From: Ochrobactrum sp. CGA5 | Lineage (GTDB): Bacteria > Pseudomonadota > Alphaproteobacteria > Rhizobiales > Rhizobiaceae | DNA: 64,000 nucleotides | Reading direction: 5' to 3' | NCBI RefSeq assembly: GCF_006345815.1 | Contig: NZ_VCIG01000038.1 | Coordinates: 786,539-850,538 of the forward strand | Shown here: positions 44,973 through 53,585 of the stretch, piece after piece | Layout of the letters: the number at the start of each line of letters is the position of its first letter | How positions within the stretch are numbered: position 1 is the stretch's first letter | Program-made: the position numbers and the translations under genes | The notes under the pieces: generated by a model | Database searches by the model: none | What the model saw: the letters and a program-made list of their open reading frames with translations, nothing else | What the model was told of the DNA's origin: nothing

Positions 44973-46079
44973 ATGAAGACGGATCACGTGATCGAGTTTG
45001 GAAGACGTCCGACCGCAACGCTGACAAGTATCATCCTGACATTACTGGCCAGCTCAATGCTGGCGCAGGCGGAAGATATGCGCGTCGGGCTCGCCGCACC
45101 GCTGTCCGGGACCTTCGCTCCACTGGGTAATCAACTCGCCGAAGGCGCCCGCGTCGCGGCGACCGCGAAAGGCGCAGAACTCGTTATCTTTGATGATCGT
45201 TGCGATGCCGAAGGCGGTAAGGAAGCCGCAGAGCAATTTGTGAAGGAAAACGTTCGTATAGCAGCCGGTTTCCTATGCCCCGAAGCGCTTGAGGCGGCCC
45301 TGCCCGTTCTCGCAGCCGGCAATATCCCCGTTGTGACATCTGGCGTCAGTGAACCAACCCTGACTGAAAGGCGCGCGGCCGCACCGATGGAGGTATTCCG
45401 CCTTGCGACCGGCCTCGACAAGGAAACGCAGGCAACTGGAAGCTTCCTTGGCAGCCTTTGGCGCGCGCAAGCTTTCGCAATCATCGGTGACGGCACCATC
45501 GAAGGGCGCGAACGCGCCGCACGCGTTCTGACCAGCCTTAAAGAACAACAATTGCAGCCGGTTTTTACAGATACCTACCGTCCGGGGCTCGACAATCAGA
45601 ATGCGCTGGTCGCACGGCTTCGGCGTGCGGGCGCTACCCATGTTTATGTCGGCGGCGCGCGTGATGATATCGCGGCTATAGGTGCTAGTGCTGCCGCGCT
45701 CAACTACCCGCTGACGATTGTAGGTGGCAGCCTGCTTGATGCAGCCCCTGGTGCCCAGCCTCTAACTCAGGGCACGTTAATGATCGCTCCCCTTCGCCCC
45801 CAGGATCTTTCGACGGCGAAACCGGCAATAGATGCGCTGCATCAGGCCGGGAAACTTGCAGACGCTTTTGCAATTATAGGCTATGCCAGTGCGGAAATTC
45901 CTGCGGATGTGATCGAGCGTGCCGACAGGGACAAGCAACCCATTATCGACACACTCCGCAATAATTCCTTTGAAACCGTGCTTGGTACAATCAAGTTTGA
46001 TGGCAATGGTATCCGAACCGACAATCCGAACCGCCTGCAGCGTTTCGATGGCAAACGGTTCGTGCTAACCGACAAGTAA
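44973..46079 (+). CDS. Orphan LivK-type substrate-binding protein
   Basis: A 368-residue periplasmic binding protein of type I (Peripla_BP_6), the branched-chain amino-acid family. A signal peptide (SIILTLLASSMLAQAEA-like, residues about 10-35) precedes MRVGLAAPLSGTFAPLGNQ and FDDRCDAEGGKEAAEQFV. ATG 44973 (MKTDHV) is chosen since it begins the exported protein. No permease or ATPase genes accompany it, and its stop overlaps the convergent cobD stop by 15 nt. The ligand is unknown. Confidence 0.85.
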   Translation: MKTDHVIEFGRRPTATLTSIILTLLASSMLAQAEDMRVGLAAPLSGTFAPLGNQLAEGARVAATAKGAELVIFDDRCDAEGGKEAAEQFVKENVRIAAGFLCPEALEAALPVLAAGNIPVVTSGVSEPTLTERRAAAPMEVFRLATGLDKETQATGSFLGSLWRAQAFAIIGDGTIEGRERAARVLTSLKEQQLQPVFTDTYRPGLDNQNALVARLRRAGATHVYVGGARDDIAAIGASAAALNYPLTIVGGSLLDAAPGAQPLTQGTLMIAPLRPQDLSTAKPAIDALHQAGKLADAFAIIGYASAEIPADVIERADRDKQPIIDTLRNNSFETVLGTIKFDGNGIRTDNPNRLQRFDGKRFVLTDK

Positions 46080-47048
46080 ACCAATCAGGCTCGCAGCGAT
46101 CACCAGCCCAGTCATTAGGCTCATAGTCGACCAGAAAAGGTGAAGCGCAGCGTCAATATCGTCAGCGTTGGCCTCACGTTTGCCGGACGCATTCAGCATT
46201 GGCCCTGCGACTTTTTCAGCTCCATATTGGCGCGGACCGGCAAGCGCCAATCCCAATCCGCCCGCAAAAGCTGCTTCCGGCCAACCGGCATTGGGCGAGC
46301 GATGCAGACGCGCGTCACGGCGCATGACGGAGAACGCCTCTCGTCCAGAAAGTCTGTCCTTCGTGATTGCAATCGCAAGCGAAGCGAGCAGCCCCGTCAG
46401 TCTGGCGGGAATATAATTGGCAACATCGTCCAGTTTTGCAGCAAAACGACCGAAATAGCGATAACGGTCATTCAGATGGCCGATCATGGAGTCGGCAGTA
46501 TTGATCAGCTTGTAGGCGAAGAGGCCGGGTAAACCGCCGACCAGAAACCAGAACGCAGGCGCAACAATGCCGTCTGATGCATTCTCGGCAAGACTTTCGA
46601 TCGCCGCACGGCTGACACCGGCTTCATCGAGATGTTCGGGATTGCGCCCGACAATCATCGACACAGCCCGACGACCGCCTTCAATCCCTTCCCGACGCAT
46701 AGCCAGTGCGACTGCCTGTACATGATCGGCAAGGCTTTTCTGCGCAAGCAGCACCGTCACGATCAGGATTTCGGCAATGGCACCAGCGATACCGGCGAAA
46801 GGTAACGAAAGTTGAAGGATAAGCCCCAGAACGACGCAGCCCATCACCAGCCCAGTCGTCAGCCACATACCATTTCGGTAAAGCACCGAGGCGGAGAGAC
46901 TCGGATTATTCCAACGTTTTTCGCCCCACGAGATTGCTTTCCCAAACAAGACAACCGGGTGCGGCACCCTCTGCCATAGTTGTGGAGGGTCGCCTACAAA
47001 GCGATCCAGGAGAAGCGCCAGCGAGAGAACAATAAGCTTTATTTCCAT
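46065..47048 (-). CDS. cobD: Adenosylcobinamide-phosphate synthase (CobD/CbiB)
   Basis: Attaches aminopropanol phosphate to adenosylcobyrate; an inner-membrane enzyme. The 327-residue protein has several transmembrane helices and the CbiB marks LLDRFVGDPPQLWQRVPHPV near the N-terminus, MSMIVGRNP-like VSMIVGRNPEHLDEAG, and the SLAENASDGIVAPAFW motif. It is transcribed away from cobC at 22 bp. Confidence 0.94.
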   Translation of the reverse strand: MEIKLIVLSLALLLDRFVGDPPQLWQRVPHPVVLFGKAISWGEKRWNNPSLSASVLYRNGMWLTTGLVMGCVVLGLILQLSLPFAGIAGAIAEILIVTVLLAQKSLADHVQAVALAMRREGIEGGRRAVSMIVGRNPEHLDEAGVSRAAIESLAENASDGIVAPAFWFLVGGLPGLFAYKLINTADSMIGHLNDRYRYFGRFAAKLDDVANYIPARLTGLLASLAIAITKDRLSGREAFSVMRRDARLHRSPNAGWPEAAFAGGLGLALAGPRQYGAEKVAGPMLNASGKREANADDIDAALHLFWSTMSLMTGLVIAASLIGLLVG

Positions 47049-47070
47049 GAGCTTGACCAGAAAAACTGAA

Positions 47071-48066
47071 TCAAAATTTCAACGCCTTTTCAAACCGCGC
47101 AACTGCCAGATCATCCAAAGGCAAACCAATGCGCAGCCAGCGCGGGGCATAATCGAATTTCCGGACCAGAATATGTCTCTCGCACAATCTGGTATAAATC
47201 TTGAGTGCATTCGCGTTTTCAACGAGAGAAAACAGCGCCGTTCCGCCAATCTCCTTCAGGCCACTTCTTTCCAAAGCCGCTGATAATTCCAGCCGCCGCA
47301 GATCAATACGGGCGCGATATGCCACGAGCTCTCGGGAATTGCTGAAAGCATGATTGGCGACTGCCAGCGCCGGGCCGGAAACCGCCCAGGGCCCAAGCCG
47401 CCGCTCCAACACATCCGCAAAACGAGCACATGCAATTGCAAAGCCCAAGCGAACGCCCGCGAGCCCGAAGAATTTGCCAAACGATTTCAGCACGATCATC
47501 GGTGCATCTTCCGCATTTGCCGCAATGCTGACGGCCTCGTTCGCATCGGCGAAAGCCTCGTCAACGACCAGAAATCCACCGCGAGCACCGAGCTTTTGCG
47601 AAAGATGCAGGACAGTCTCACTCGAAATCACCCGACCGTCGGGATTGTTCGGGTTAACGATGACCGCGACAGTTGCATCGTGTGGAATTTCATCAATCGT
47701 CGTGCACTGCATGACCTTCCAGCCGGAAGCCGCGAATGAGGCCGCATGTTCCTGATAGGTCGGTCCGAGGACGGCAACTGTCGACGGGGTAACCAGTGTC
47801 GGGACAAGCTGGATCAAGGCCTGCGTACCAGGCGATGCAACAATTGGCGCTTTCTCATGCAAACGATAATAGCTGCGGGCCAACCGCAGAGTTTCCTGCA
47901 ACAGCCCCTCGTCCGGCAAGCGGTTCCAGATTGCCGGTGTCAGTTCAGGAAGTGGAAACGGCTCTGGATTGATGCCCGTCGAAAGGTCGAGCCAATCTTG
48001 CGGTCTGCCACCAAAACGCGCGGCAGCCTTGTCGAGCGCACCGCCATGCTCGATTTCTGCACTCAA
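47071..48066 (-). CDS. cobC: L-threonine-O-3-phosphate decarboxylase-type PLP enzyme
   Basis: PLP-dependent enzyme that makes the aminopropanol phosphate used by CobD. The 331-residue protein is a class I/II aminotransferase fold with IEHGGALDKAAARFG at the start, INPNNPDGR-like IVNPNNPDGR and the PLP lysine in VLKSFGKFFGLAG. I take the start as TTG 48066, overlapping the cobB stop as TTGA with GGAG 7 nt upstream; TTG 48081 is an alternative. Confidence 0.9.
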   Translation of the reverse strand: MSAEIEHGGALDKAAARFGGRPQDWLDLSTGINPEPFPLPELTPAIWNRLPDEGLLQETLRLARSYYRLHEKAPIVASPGTQALIQLVPTLVTPSTVAVLGPTYQEHAASFAASGWKVMQCTTIDEIPHDATVAVIVNPNNPDGRVISSETVLHLSQKLGARGGFLVVDEAFADANEAVSIAANAEDAPMIVLKSFGKFFGLAGVRLGFAIACARFADVLERRLGPWAVSGPALAVANHAFSNSRELVAYRARIDLRRLELSAALERSGLKEIGGTALFSLVENANALKIYTRLCERHILVRKFDYAPRWLRIGLPLDDLAVARFEKALKF

Positions 48067-49373
48067 GCCTTCTCTCCGCAAGAATCGATGACATGCATAA
48101 ACGAGCCAGCAACGGAACCGACCCGCAGGCCAACCTCACCAATATCGTCGCCGGCAGCATCACGCGCACGGAAAAGACGCTTCGCCTTTCCTTCGCGCAC
48201 GATGCTGGCATAGTGAAACTCATGGGCCTTTAGCGACCTCGCCCAGGGTGAACCTTCAAGCGGTTCCAGCACACGATAGCCAAGATGCAGCTTTCTTGTC
48301 GCAAAGCTTGTCTCAAGGGGCAGAAGACCAAGCATCGGGTGCGCGACATCCTCGGCATCCCGCAAGCTCTCGCCAAGAACCATATAGCCGCCGCATTCGC
48401 CATAAACCGTTACCCCACGCGCTGCGGCTTCGCGTATCCCCGACTGAAAACGCTCAGCCTGTGCCAAACGTCCTGCATATAATTCAGGATAGCCGCCAGG
48501 CAGATAGATAGCGTCGGCCCCGTGTTTCGGGCCCTCATCGCCGAGCGGCGAGAAGAACGAAACTTCCGCCCCGCGCCGACGCCAGCCTTCAAACAAATGC
48601 GCGTAAGCAAAGGCGAACGCATCGTCGCGAGCAACGGCGATGTGGTTGCCAAGCGGCTCCAGGCGTGGAACATTTGCCATCGCATCGTAACGCTTCTGTC
48701 GCGACCAAATTGTTTGCAGCGCGTTCAAGTCGATATGCGTTTCCATCACATCGGCAGCGTGTTCGAGAAAACTTTCAAGATCGGAATGCTCGCCCGCTTG
48801 CACCAGTCCCAGATGCCTTTCTGGCAGCGAAAGAGCTGCATCACGAGGCAAGGCACCAAGAACCGGAATACCGAGACGTTCAAGCGCACCGCGCAACATT
48901 GCCTCGTGCCGGGAACTACCGACGCGATTGAGAATAATTCCCGCAATCAGCACATCCGTGCGAAACTGGCTGAAACCCCACACCAGTGCAGCAATGGAGT
49001 GCGATTGTCGGGCGCAATCCACCACCAGCACCACCGGCAGATCGATGAGGCGAGCCAGATCGGCAGAAGAACCCTTGCCGTCTATCGCACCGTCAAAGAG
49101 CCCCATCATGCCCTCAGCAACCAAAAGTTTGGCGCCGCTTTCCGTCATGCGGGAGGACAACGCGCTAATGAGTTCACCGCGCATCGCCCACGGGTCGAGA
49201 TTGAAGCAATCCGTACCGCTCGCAGCTTTATGATAGGCAGGATCGATATAGTCGGGACCGACCTTCACCGGCGCAAGCGCTTCTCCCCTCCGCTTCAAGG
49301 CGCGCAGCAAACCCAGCGTTACCGTTGTCTTGCCAGACCCGGAAGCTGGCGCTGCTATCATGAAACCCTTCAT
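48063..49373 (-). CDS. cobB: Cobyrinate/hydrogenobyrinate a,c-diamide synthase
   Basis: Amidates the a and c acetates of the macrocycle using glutamine and ATP. The 436-residue protein has the P-loop ASGSGKTTV (about 10-18), the synthetase half (KVGPDYIDPAYH) and a C-terminal glutamine amidotransferase with the Cys in YGECGGYM and the His near HVID. ATGA overlap with cobA at 49370-49373 and TTGA with cobC show tight coupling. Confidence 0.94.
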   Translation of the reverse strand: MKGFMIAAPASGSGKTTVTLGLLRALKRRGEALAPVKVGPDYIDPAYHKAASGTDCFNLDPWAMRGELISALSSRMTESGAKLLVAEGMMGLFDGAIDGKGSSADLARLIDLPVVLVVDCARQSHSIAALVWGFSQFRTDVLIAGIILNRVGSSRHEAMLRGALERLGIPVLGALPRDAALSLPERHLGLVQAGEHSDLESFLEHAADVMETHIDLNALQTIWSRQKRYDAMANVPRLEPLGNHIAVARDDAFAFAYAHLFEGWRRRGAEVSFFSPLGDEGPKHGADAIYLPGGYPELYAGRLAQAERFQSGIREAAARGVTVYGECGGYMVLGESLRDAEDVAHPMLGLLPLETSFATRKLHLGYRVLEPLEGSPWARSLKAHEFHYASIVREGKAKRLFRARDAAGDDIGEVGLRVGSVAGSFMHVIDSCGEKA

Positions 49374-50257
49374 GCGCTTTGCACTCCTTCATTCTGGTTT
49401 CGTTTGGAAAGCGGGTCACTGGAAAGGTTTCTACCGTTCAACGCGCCCATCCAGTCCAGCCCGGGGCGCAAGCGAACCACTTCGCCCACAACCACGATTG
49501 CAGGCGGATTCAGCCCTCCAGCTTCAACGTCTTTGGCCGCCCGCGCCAATGTCGTTTCAAGCACGGTCTGGGTGGGGAGACTTGCATTGCATACGAAGGC
49601 GACAGGCTCTTCCGGCGAACGCCCAGCCTCAATCAGCCGCCTGGCGATAAGGTCTATATGCTTCATCGCCATATACATAACGATAACCGGCGCTGACGTG
49701 GCGATGCCAGCCCAGTTGATCCCGTCAGGCATTGAGCCGCTGGCGTCGTGACCGGTGAGGAATGTCACCGATTGATTGATATCGCGGTGGGTAGCGGCGA
49801 TACCGGCATAAGCAAGGCCGCCAATCCCTGCGGTAACTCCTGGAACGATGCGAAACGGAACGCCATGTTCCACCAACGTCAAAGCCTCCTCTGCACCCCT
49901 TCCGAACACAAAGGGATCACCACCTTTCAGACGCAACACCTTCTTGCCCTGTTTCGCAAGTTCGACAAGTCGCAGGGAAATATCACGCTGTTTCGGCGAC
50001 GGTTTGCCGCCGCGTTTGCCTGCATATTCCAGAACGGCAGCGGCATTTTTGAGAGAAAGGCAGGCATCATCCACCAGCGCGTCATAAACGATGACATCCG
50101 CCTGCTGCAGCGCATTGACGGCGTGAAGCGTCAAAAGACCGGGATCGCCCGGCCCTGCACCAACGAGCCAGACATGGCCGGGCTCCATCACAGGCAGGGG
50201 CACTTTGCTTCGCGCAATGACACATGCCGCCGATTCTTCAGCCTTATTCATTTTCAT
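49370..50257 (-). CDS. cobA: Uroporphyrinogen-III C-methyltransferase
   Basis: Adds two methyls to uroporphyrinogen III, giving precorrin-2. The 295-residue single-domain enzyme, not fused to CysG dehydrogenase parts, has VWLVGAGPGDPGLLTLHAVN, the VLRLKGGDPFVFGRGAEE motif, and GVTAGIGGLAYAGI. ATG 50257 is used; a TTG at 50260 is one codon upstream. It heads cobA-cobB-cobC-cobD and is divergent from cbiD with about 50 bp between starts. Confidence 0.94.
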   Translation of the reverse strand: MKMNKAEESAACVIARSKVPLPVMEPGHVWLVGAGPGDPGLLTLHAVNALQQADVIVYDALVDDACLSLKNAAAVLEYAGKRGGKPSPKQRDISLRLVELAKQGKKVLRLKGGDPFVFGRGAEEALTLVEHGVPFRIVPGVTAGIGGLAYAGIAATHRDINQSVTFLTGHDASGSMPDGINWAGIATSAPVIVMYMAMKHIDLIARRLIEAGRSPEEPVAFVCNASLPTQTVLETTLARAAKDVEAGGLNPPAIVVVGEVVRLRPGLDWMGALNGRNLSSDPLSKRNQNEGVQSA

Positions 50258-50309
50258 CAACCACTATTCTATCTGGCGGCACAGCTATCAGATACATTAT
50301 AAGGCGTCC

Positions 50310-51416
50310 ATGAATGACGAAACCGCTCCAACGAATAAAAGCCAGAAAAAAGTCGAGCTCCGCCGCGGCTGGACCACTGGCGCCTGCGCGACGGCTGCCA
50401 CCAAGGCGGCCTTGACGGCGCTCATTACCGGAGAATTTCCCGACCCCGTCGGCATAATTCTGCCCAAAGGCGATGTACCTTATTTTCAGCTTGCCTATGA
50501 GGGGCTGGGCGAAGGCTATGCGATGGCAGGCATCGTCAAGGATGCGGGTGACGATCCTGACGTGACCCATGGCGCAACGATCATCTCGACTGTATTCCCG
50601 GCCCCACCCGGAACAGGCGTCGTCTTTCGCGCCGGTGAAGGGGTTGGAACAGTGACACGGTCCGGCTTGCAAATCTCTCCGGGCGAAGCTGCCATCAATC
50701 CGGTCCCGCGCCGCATGATGACGGAAATCTGCGAGCAGATATGCGCCGAATATGGCCTGCCCGCTGACCTCGTTGTTACAATATCGGTGCCGGGCGGCGA
50801 GGAGATTGCCAAGAAGACCTGGAACCCGCGTCTCGGTATCGTCGGCGGTATTTCCATTCTCGGCACCACCGGTGTGGTCCACCCCTTTTCTTGCTCAGCG
50901 TGGATTCATTCAATCCATCGCGGCATTGACGTCGCGCGTGCCGCCGGGCAGAAACATGTCCTTGGTGCGACTGGCTCTACGTCCGAAGACGCTGCTCTGG
51001 CGCTCTATGATCTACCGGATTTTGCCATTCTTGACATGGGTGATTTCGCAGGCGGTGTGCTCAAATATCTACGTGATCACCCCATCGAAAAACTTACGAT
51101 CGCAGGCGGCTTCGCCAAGCTGACAAAGCTTGCACAAGGTGCGCTCGATCTTCATTCCTCACGGTCACAGGTGGACAAGAATTTCCTATGGACCATCGCT
51201 GAAAAGGCCGGTGCCCAGGAAAGCATGAAGGATCAGATTCTCTTTGCAAACACTGCCTTGGAAGTCCTTGAACTGACTCGATCAATTGGCATCGACATGG
51301 CAACGCCAATCGCTGTTAAAGCGAGAGAAACAGCACTTGAAACCCTTCGCGGCGCGCCTGTGGAAGTGGAAATTATCGTGACCGACCGCAGTGGAAATAT
51401 CCTTGCGCGCGTCTGA
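50310..51416 (+). CDS. cbiD: CbiD-type C1-methyltransferase (precorrin-5 C1 methylation)
   Basis: A 368-residue protein of the CbiD family: RRGWTTGACATAATKAA at the start, PGGEEIAKKTWNPRLGIVGG and SILGTTGVVHPFS in the core. CbiD methylates C1 of (cobalt-)precorrin-5. Here it appears in an oxygen-type cluster without CobF, so it probably replaces CobF. ATG 50310 follows AAGG by 6 nt; upstream residues are not family-like. It overlaps cobK by 26 nt if cobK starts at GTG 51391. Confidence 0.92.
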   Translation: MNDETAPTNKSQKKVELRRGWTTGACATAATKAALTALITGEFPDPVGIILPKGDVPYFQLAYEGLGEGYAMAGIVKDAGDDPDVTHGATIISTVFPAPPGTGVVFRAGEGVGTVTRSGLQISPGEAAINPVPRRMMTEICEQICAEYGLPADLVVTISVPGGEEIAKKTWNPRLGIVGGISILGTTGVVHPFSCSAWIHSIHRGIDVARAAGQKHVLGATGSTSEDAALALYDLPDFAILDMGDFAGGVLKYLRDHPIEKLTIAGGFAKLTKLAQGALDLHSSRSQVDKNFLWTIAEKAGAQESMKDQILFANTALEVLELTRSIGIDMATPIAVKARETALETLRGAPVEVEIIVTDRSGNILARV

Positions 51417-52149
51417 CCCTAGGATTCTCATTCTCGGTGGGACGACTGAGGCTGCCGCACTTGCAGCCGCCTTTGCGGAACTGCCCGTCAATGCCATTAC
51501 CTCCCTTGCCGGACGCACCAGAAATCCAGCGAACCTGACCGGCACGGTTCGAAGCGGTGGCTTCGGCGGCGCCGACGGCCTTGCCGCTTATCTCGATAGC
51601 GAAGGTATCGATCTCGTCATTGATGCAACCCACCCCTATGCTGTGCGCATTTCACAAAATGCAGTTCAGGCGGCGAGCATGCGCGGCATAGCATTAGTGA
51701 GGCTGGAGCGCGCGGCATGGGAGGAAAAGCCGGGAGATCATTGGATCAATATCTCACATGAAGCTGAAGCGGCAACCGCGATCCCATCCGGCGAACGTGT
51801 GTTTCTGGCGCTCGGTCGCCAGCATATCGCCCCATTCGCGGAGCGCGCCGACGTGCATTTCGTCATGCGCATGATCGATCCTCCCGAGGTAACCGTCCCG
51901 CAGGATTGCGAGATCGTGCTGGCGAGACCTGGCGATTACGCCGCAGAGAAGCATTTTCTGGAAATCCGCCGGATCGGGCTGATTGTCAGTCGCAATTCAG
52001 GTGGCAGCATTTCCTATGCAAAAATCGAGGCTGCCCGCGCGCTGGGACTGCCGGTCATGATGATTTCCCGGCCACCAGTTGCAGCCAAAAACGTGGTCGC
52101 CTCACCAGAAGATGCAATTGCATTGGCCCGCACGGTACTAGGCTTTTGA
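51391..52149 (+). CDS. cobK: Precorrin-6A reductase
   Basis: NADPH-dependent reduction of precorrin-6A to dihydro-precorrin-6. The protein of up to 252 residues shows ILILGGTTEAAALAAAF at the start, TSLAGRT, IDATHPYAVRISQNA and the late VSRNSGG and PVMMISRPP segments of CobK/CbiJ. The start is either GTG 51391 or TTG 51403; the latter has GTGGAA 8 nt upstream. It is convergent with cobM, overlapping by 12 nt. Confidence 0.93.
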   Translation: MEISLRASDPRILILGGTTEAAALAAAFAELPVNAITSLAGRTRNPANLTGTVRSGGFGGADGLAAYLDSEGIDLVIDATHPYAVRISQNAVQAASMRGIALVRLERAAWEEKPGDHWINISHEAEAATAIPSGERVFLALGRQHIAPFAERADVHFVMRMIDPPEVTVPQDCEIVLARPGDYAAEKHFLEIRRIGLIVSRNSGGSISYAKIEAARALGLPVMMISRPPVAAKNVVASPEDAIALARTVLGF

Positions 52150-52896
52150 ACGCGCTGTATGGCCATGCGCCTCATGATAGAGCGCAGAATCGCGGAAGCC
52201 TTTGGGGTCCAGTCCGCGCCCGACAAAAATCATTGCCGTGCGTGTCAGTCCGGACGCAGCCACTTTCCCCGCCATATCCGACAACGTCCCTCTCAGAATC
52301 TGTTCGTCTGGCCATCCAACGCGATAGGCGATCACCACCGGACAATCCGCACCATAAAGCGGAGTCAGCTCTGCCTCGATTTTACCGAGGTTCCGAATGG
52401 AAAGATGAATCACCAGCGTCGCACCCGACCGCCCGAGCGTGGCAAGGTCTTCGCCTTCCGGCATGGCAGACGATTTCATTGAGGTGCGGGTCAGAATGAT
52501 GGTTTGGTTGACCTCGGGAATAGTCAGCTCCTGCTTCATGGCAGCGGCCGCAGCCGCGAAAGCAGGTACTCCGGGCGTCACGTCATATGGAATACCGAGG
52601 CCGTCCAGCCGACGCATCTGTTCAGCCATCGCGCCATAAATCGACGGGTCGCCCGAATGCACTCGCGCAACGTCGAGTCCCTGTGCATGGGCGGCTTCCA
52701 TCTCAGCGATAATCTGATCAAGGGTAAGCGATGAACTGTCGACAAGATGCGCGCCCTTCGGCGCTCCAGCAACAACCTCCTTCGGCACCAGCGATCCAGC
52801 ATAGATGCAAACAGAACATTGCTCGATCAGACGCAATCCGCGCACAGTAATAAGGTCAGCCGCGCCGGGACCGGCTCCAATGAAATGAACAGTCAC
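52138..52896 (-). CDS. cobM: Precorrin-4 C11-methyltransferase
   Basis: Methylates C11 of precorrin-4. The 252-residue tetrapyrrole methylase has VHFIGAGPGAADLITVRG at the start, CIYAGSLV, VARVHSGDPSIYGAM and VTPGVPAFAAAAA. I take GTG 52896 as the start since AGGAAGGG lies 7 nt upstream and the length matches CobM; ATG 52938 would add 14 residues. It lies 48 bp downstream of the TetR gene on the same strand. Confidence 0.93.
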   Translation of the reverse strand: MTVHFIGAGPGAADLITVRGLRLIEQCSVCIYAGSLVPKEVVAGAPKGAHLVDSSSLTLDQIIAEMEAAHAQGLDVARVHSGDPSIYGAMAEQMRRLDGLGIPYDVTPGVPAFAAAAAAMKQELTIPEVNQTIILTRTSMKSSAMPEGEDLATLGRSGATLVIHLSIRNLGKIEAELTPLYGADCPVVIAYRVGWPDEQILRGTLSDMAGKVAASGLTRTAMIFVGRGLDPKGFRDSALYHEAHGHTARSKA

Positions 52897-52944
52897 GATT
52901 TTCCCTTCCTGACCCGCAGACATGGCTTTCCGCGGCATCGAAAG

Positions 52945-53514
52945 TCAATCTGTTTCCGGTAGCAGCGCTTCGATATCGTTGAAAATCGACTGCCATTCTT
53001 CGTCCGTCAGCTCGAAGAAATTAAAGCTGCGCAACAGGAACGCACCTTCATTGGCTATGAAGGCCAGACGAGCCTTGCGCCCTTCCGGCGTGGAGACATC
53101 AAGCCCTTCCCATTGTTTGCGATACCAAAGGCGAGTTTCATCCAGATGCTCGGTGTTGGGAATGAGACTGGTCATCATGGCCGCGAAGCGTGAGTCGTCT
53201 TCGGCATCGCTTTCACGCGTCACCCGGATATGAGCCGCGATATGAGAAAGCGCGTCCATGCGGCCTTGCTTTTTCTTGTCAACCTGGGCGTCGAAACGGT
53301 CGCCCCACCGCCCGATCATTGCCTTTAAAAGTCCATCCTTATTGCCGAAGCAATACTGGATGCCTCCTTTGGTGACACCGGAAGCCTGTGCGACGGCATC
53401 CATCGTCAGGGCCGCCAGACCGCCTTCAGCGACAAGCTTTTCCGCCATATCGAGCACATGGTCGCGGTCGATTGAACGTGGCCGGCCCAATTTGTGTAAA
53501 TTATTACTTTCCAT
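52945..53514 (-). CDS. TetR/AcrR-family transcriptional regulator
   Basis: A 189-residue regulator with an N-terminal HTH (about 12-60, DMAEKLVAEGGLAALTMDAV then GVTKGGIQYCFGNKDGLL) and a variable C-terminal ligand domain. It is divergent from the MFS exporter with 71 bp between starts, the usual layout of a repressor and its target pump. It also lies directly upstream of cobM, though a regulatory role there is not implied. Confidence 0.9.
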   Translation of the reverse strand: MESNNLHKLGRPRSIDRDHVLDMAEKLVAEGGLAALTMDAVAQASGVTKGGIQYCFGNKDGLLKAMIGRWGDRFDAQVDKKKQGRMDALSHIAAHIRVTRESDAEDDSRFAAMMTSLIPNTEHLDETRLWYRKQWEGLDVSTPEGRKARLAFIANEGAFLLRSFNFFELTDEEWQSIFNDIEALLPETD

Positions 53515-53555
53515 ACAGACGGAATTATATTAAGTGGGCCCTCCTTGCAAGTTTG

Positions 53556-53569
53556 AATACAAGCGTATT
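53556..53569. promoter_or_regulatory. Inverted repeat in the tetR-MFS intergenic region
   Basis: AATAC-AAGC-GTATT forms a dyad 16 bp upstream of the MFS start. It is the only clear inverted repeat in this 71-bp region and so the best TetR operator candidate, though its arms are short. Confidence 0.4.
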
Positions 53570-53585
53570 GAAAAGGTGTTTTCCA

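Noticed and set aside
53388..53585. N-terminal extension of the MFS exporter frame overlapping tetR.
   Set aside because: The extension is antisense to tetR coding sequence and lacks MFS character; ATG 53586 starts the first helix region.
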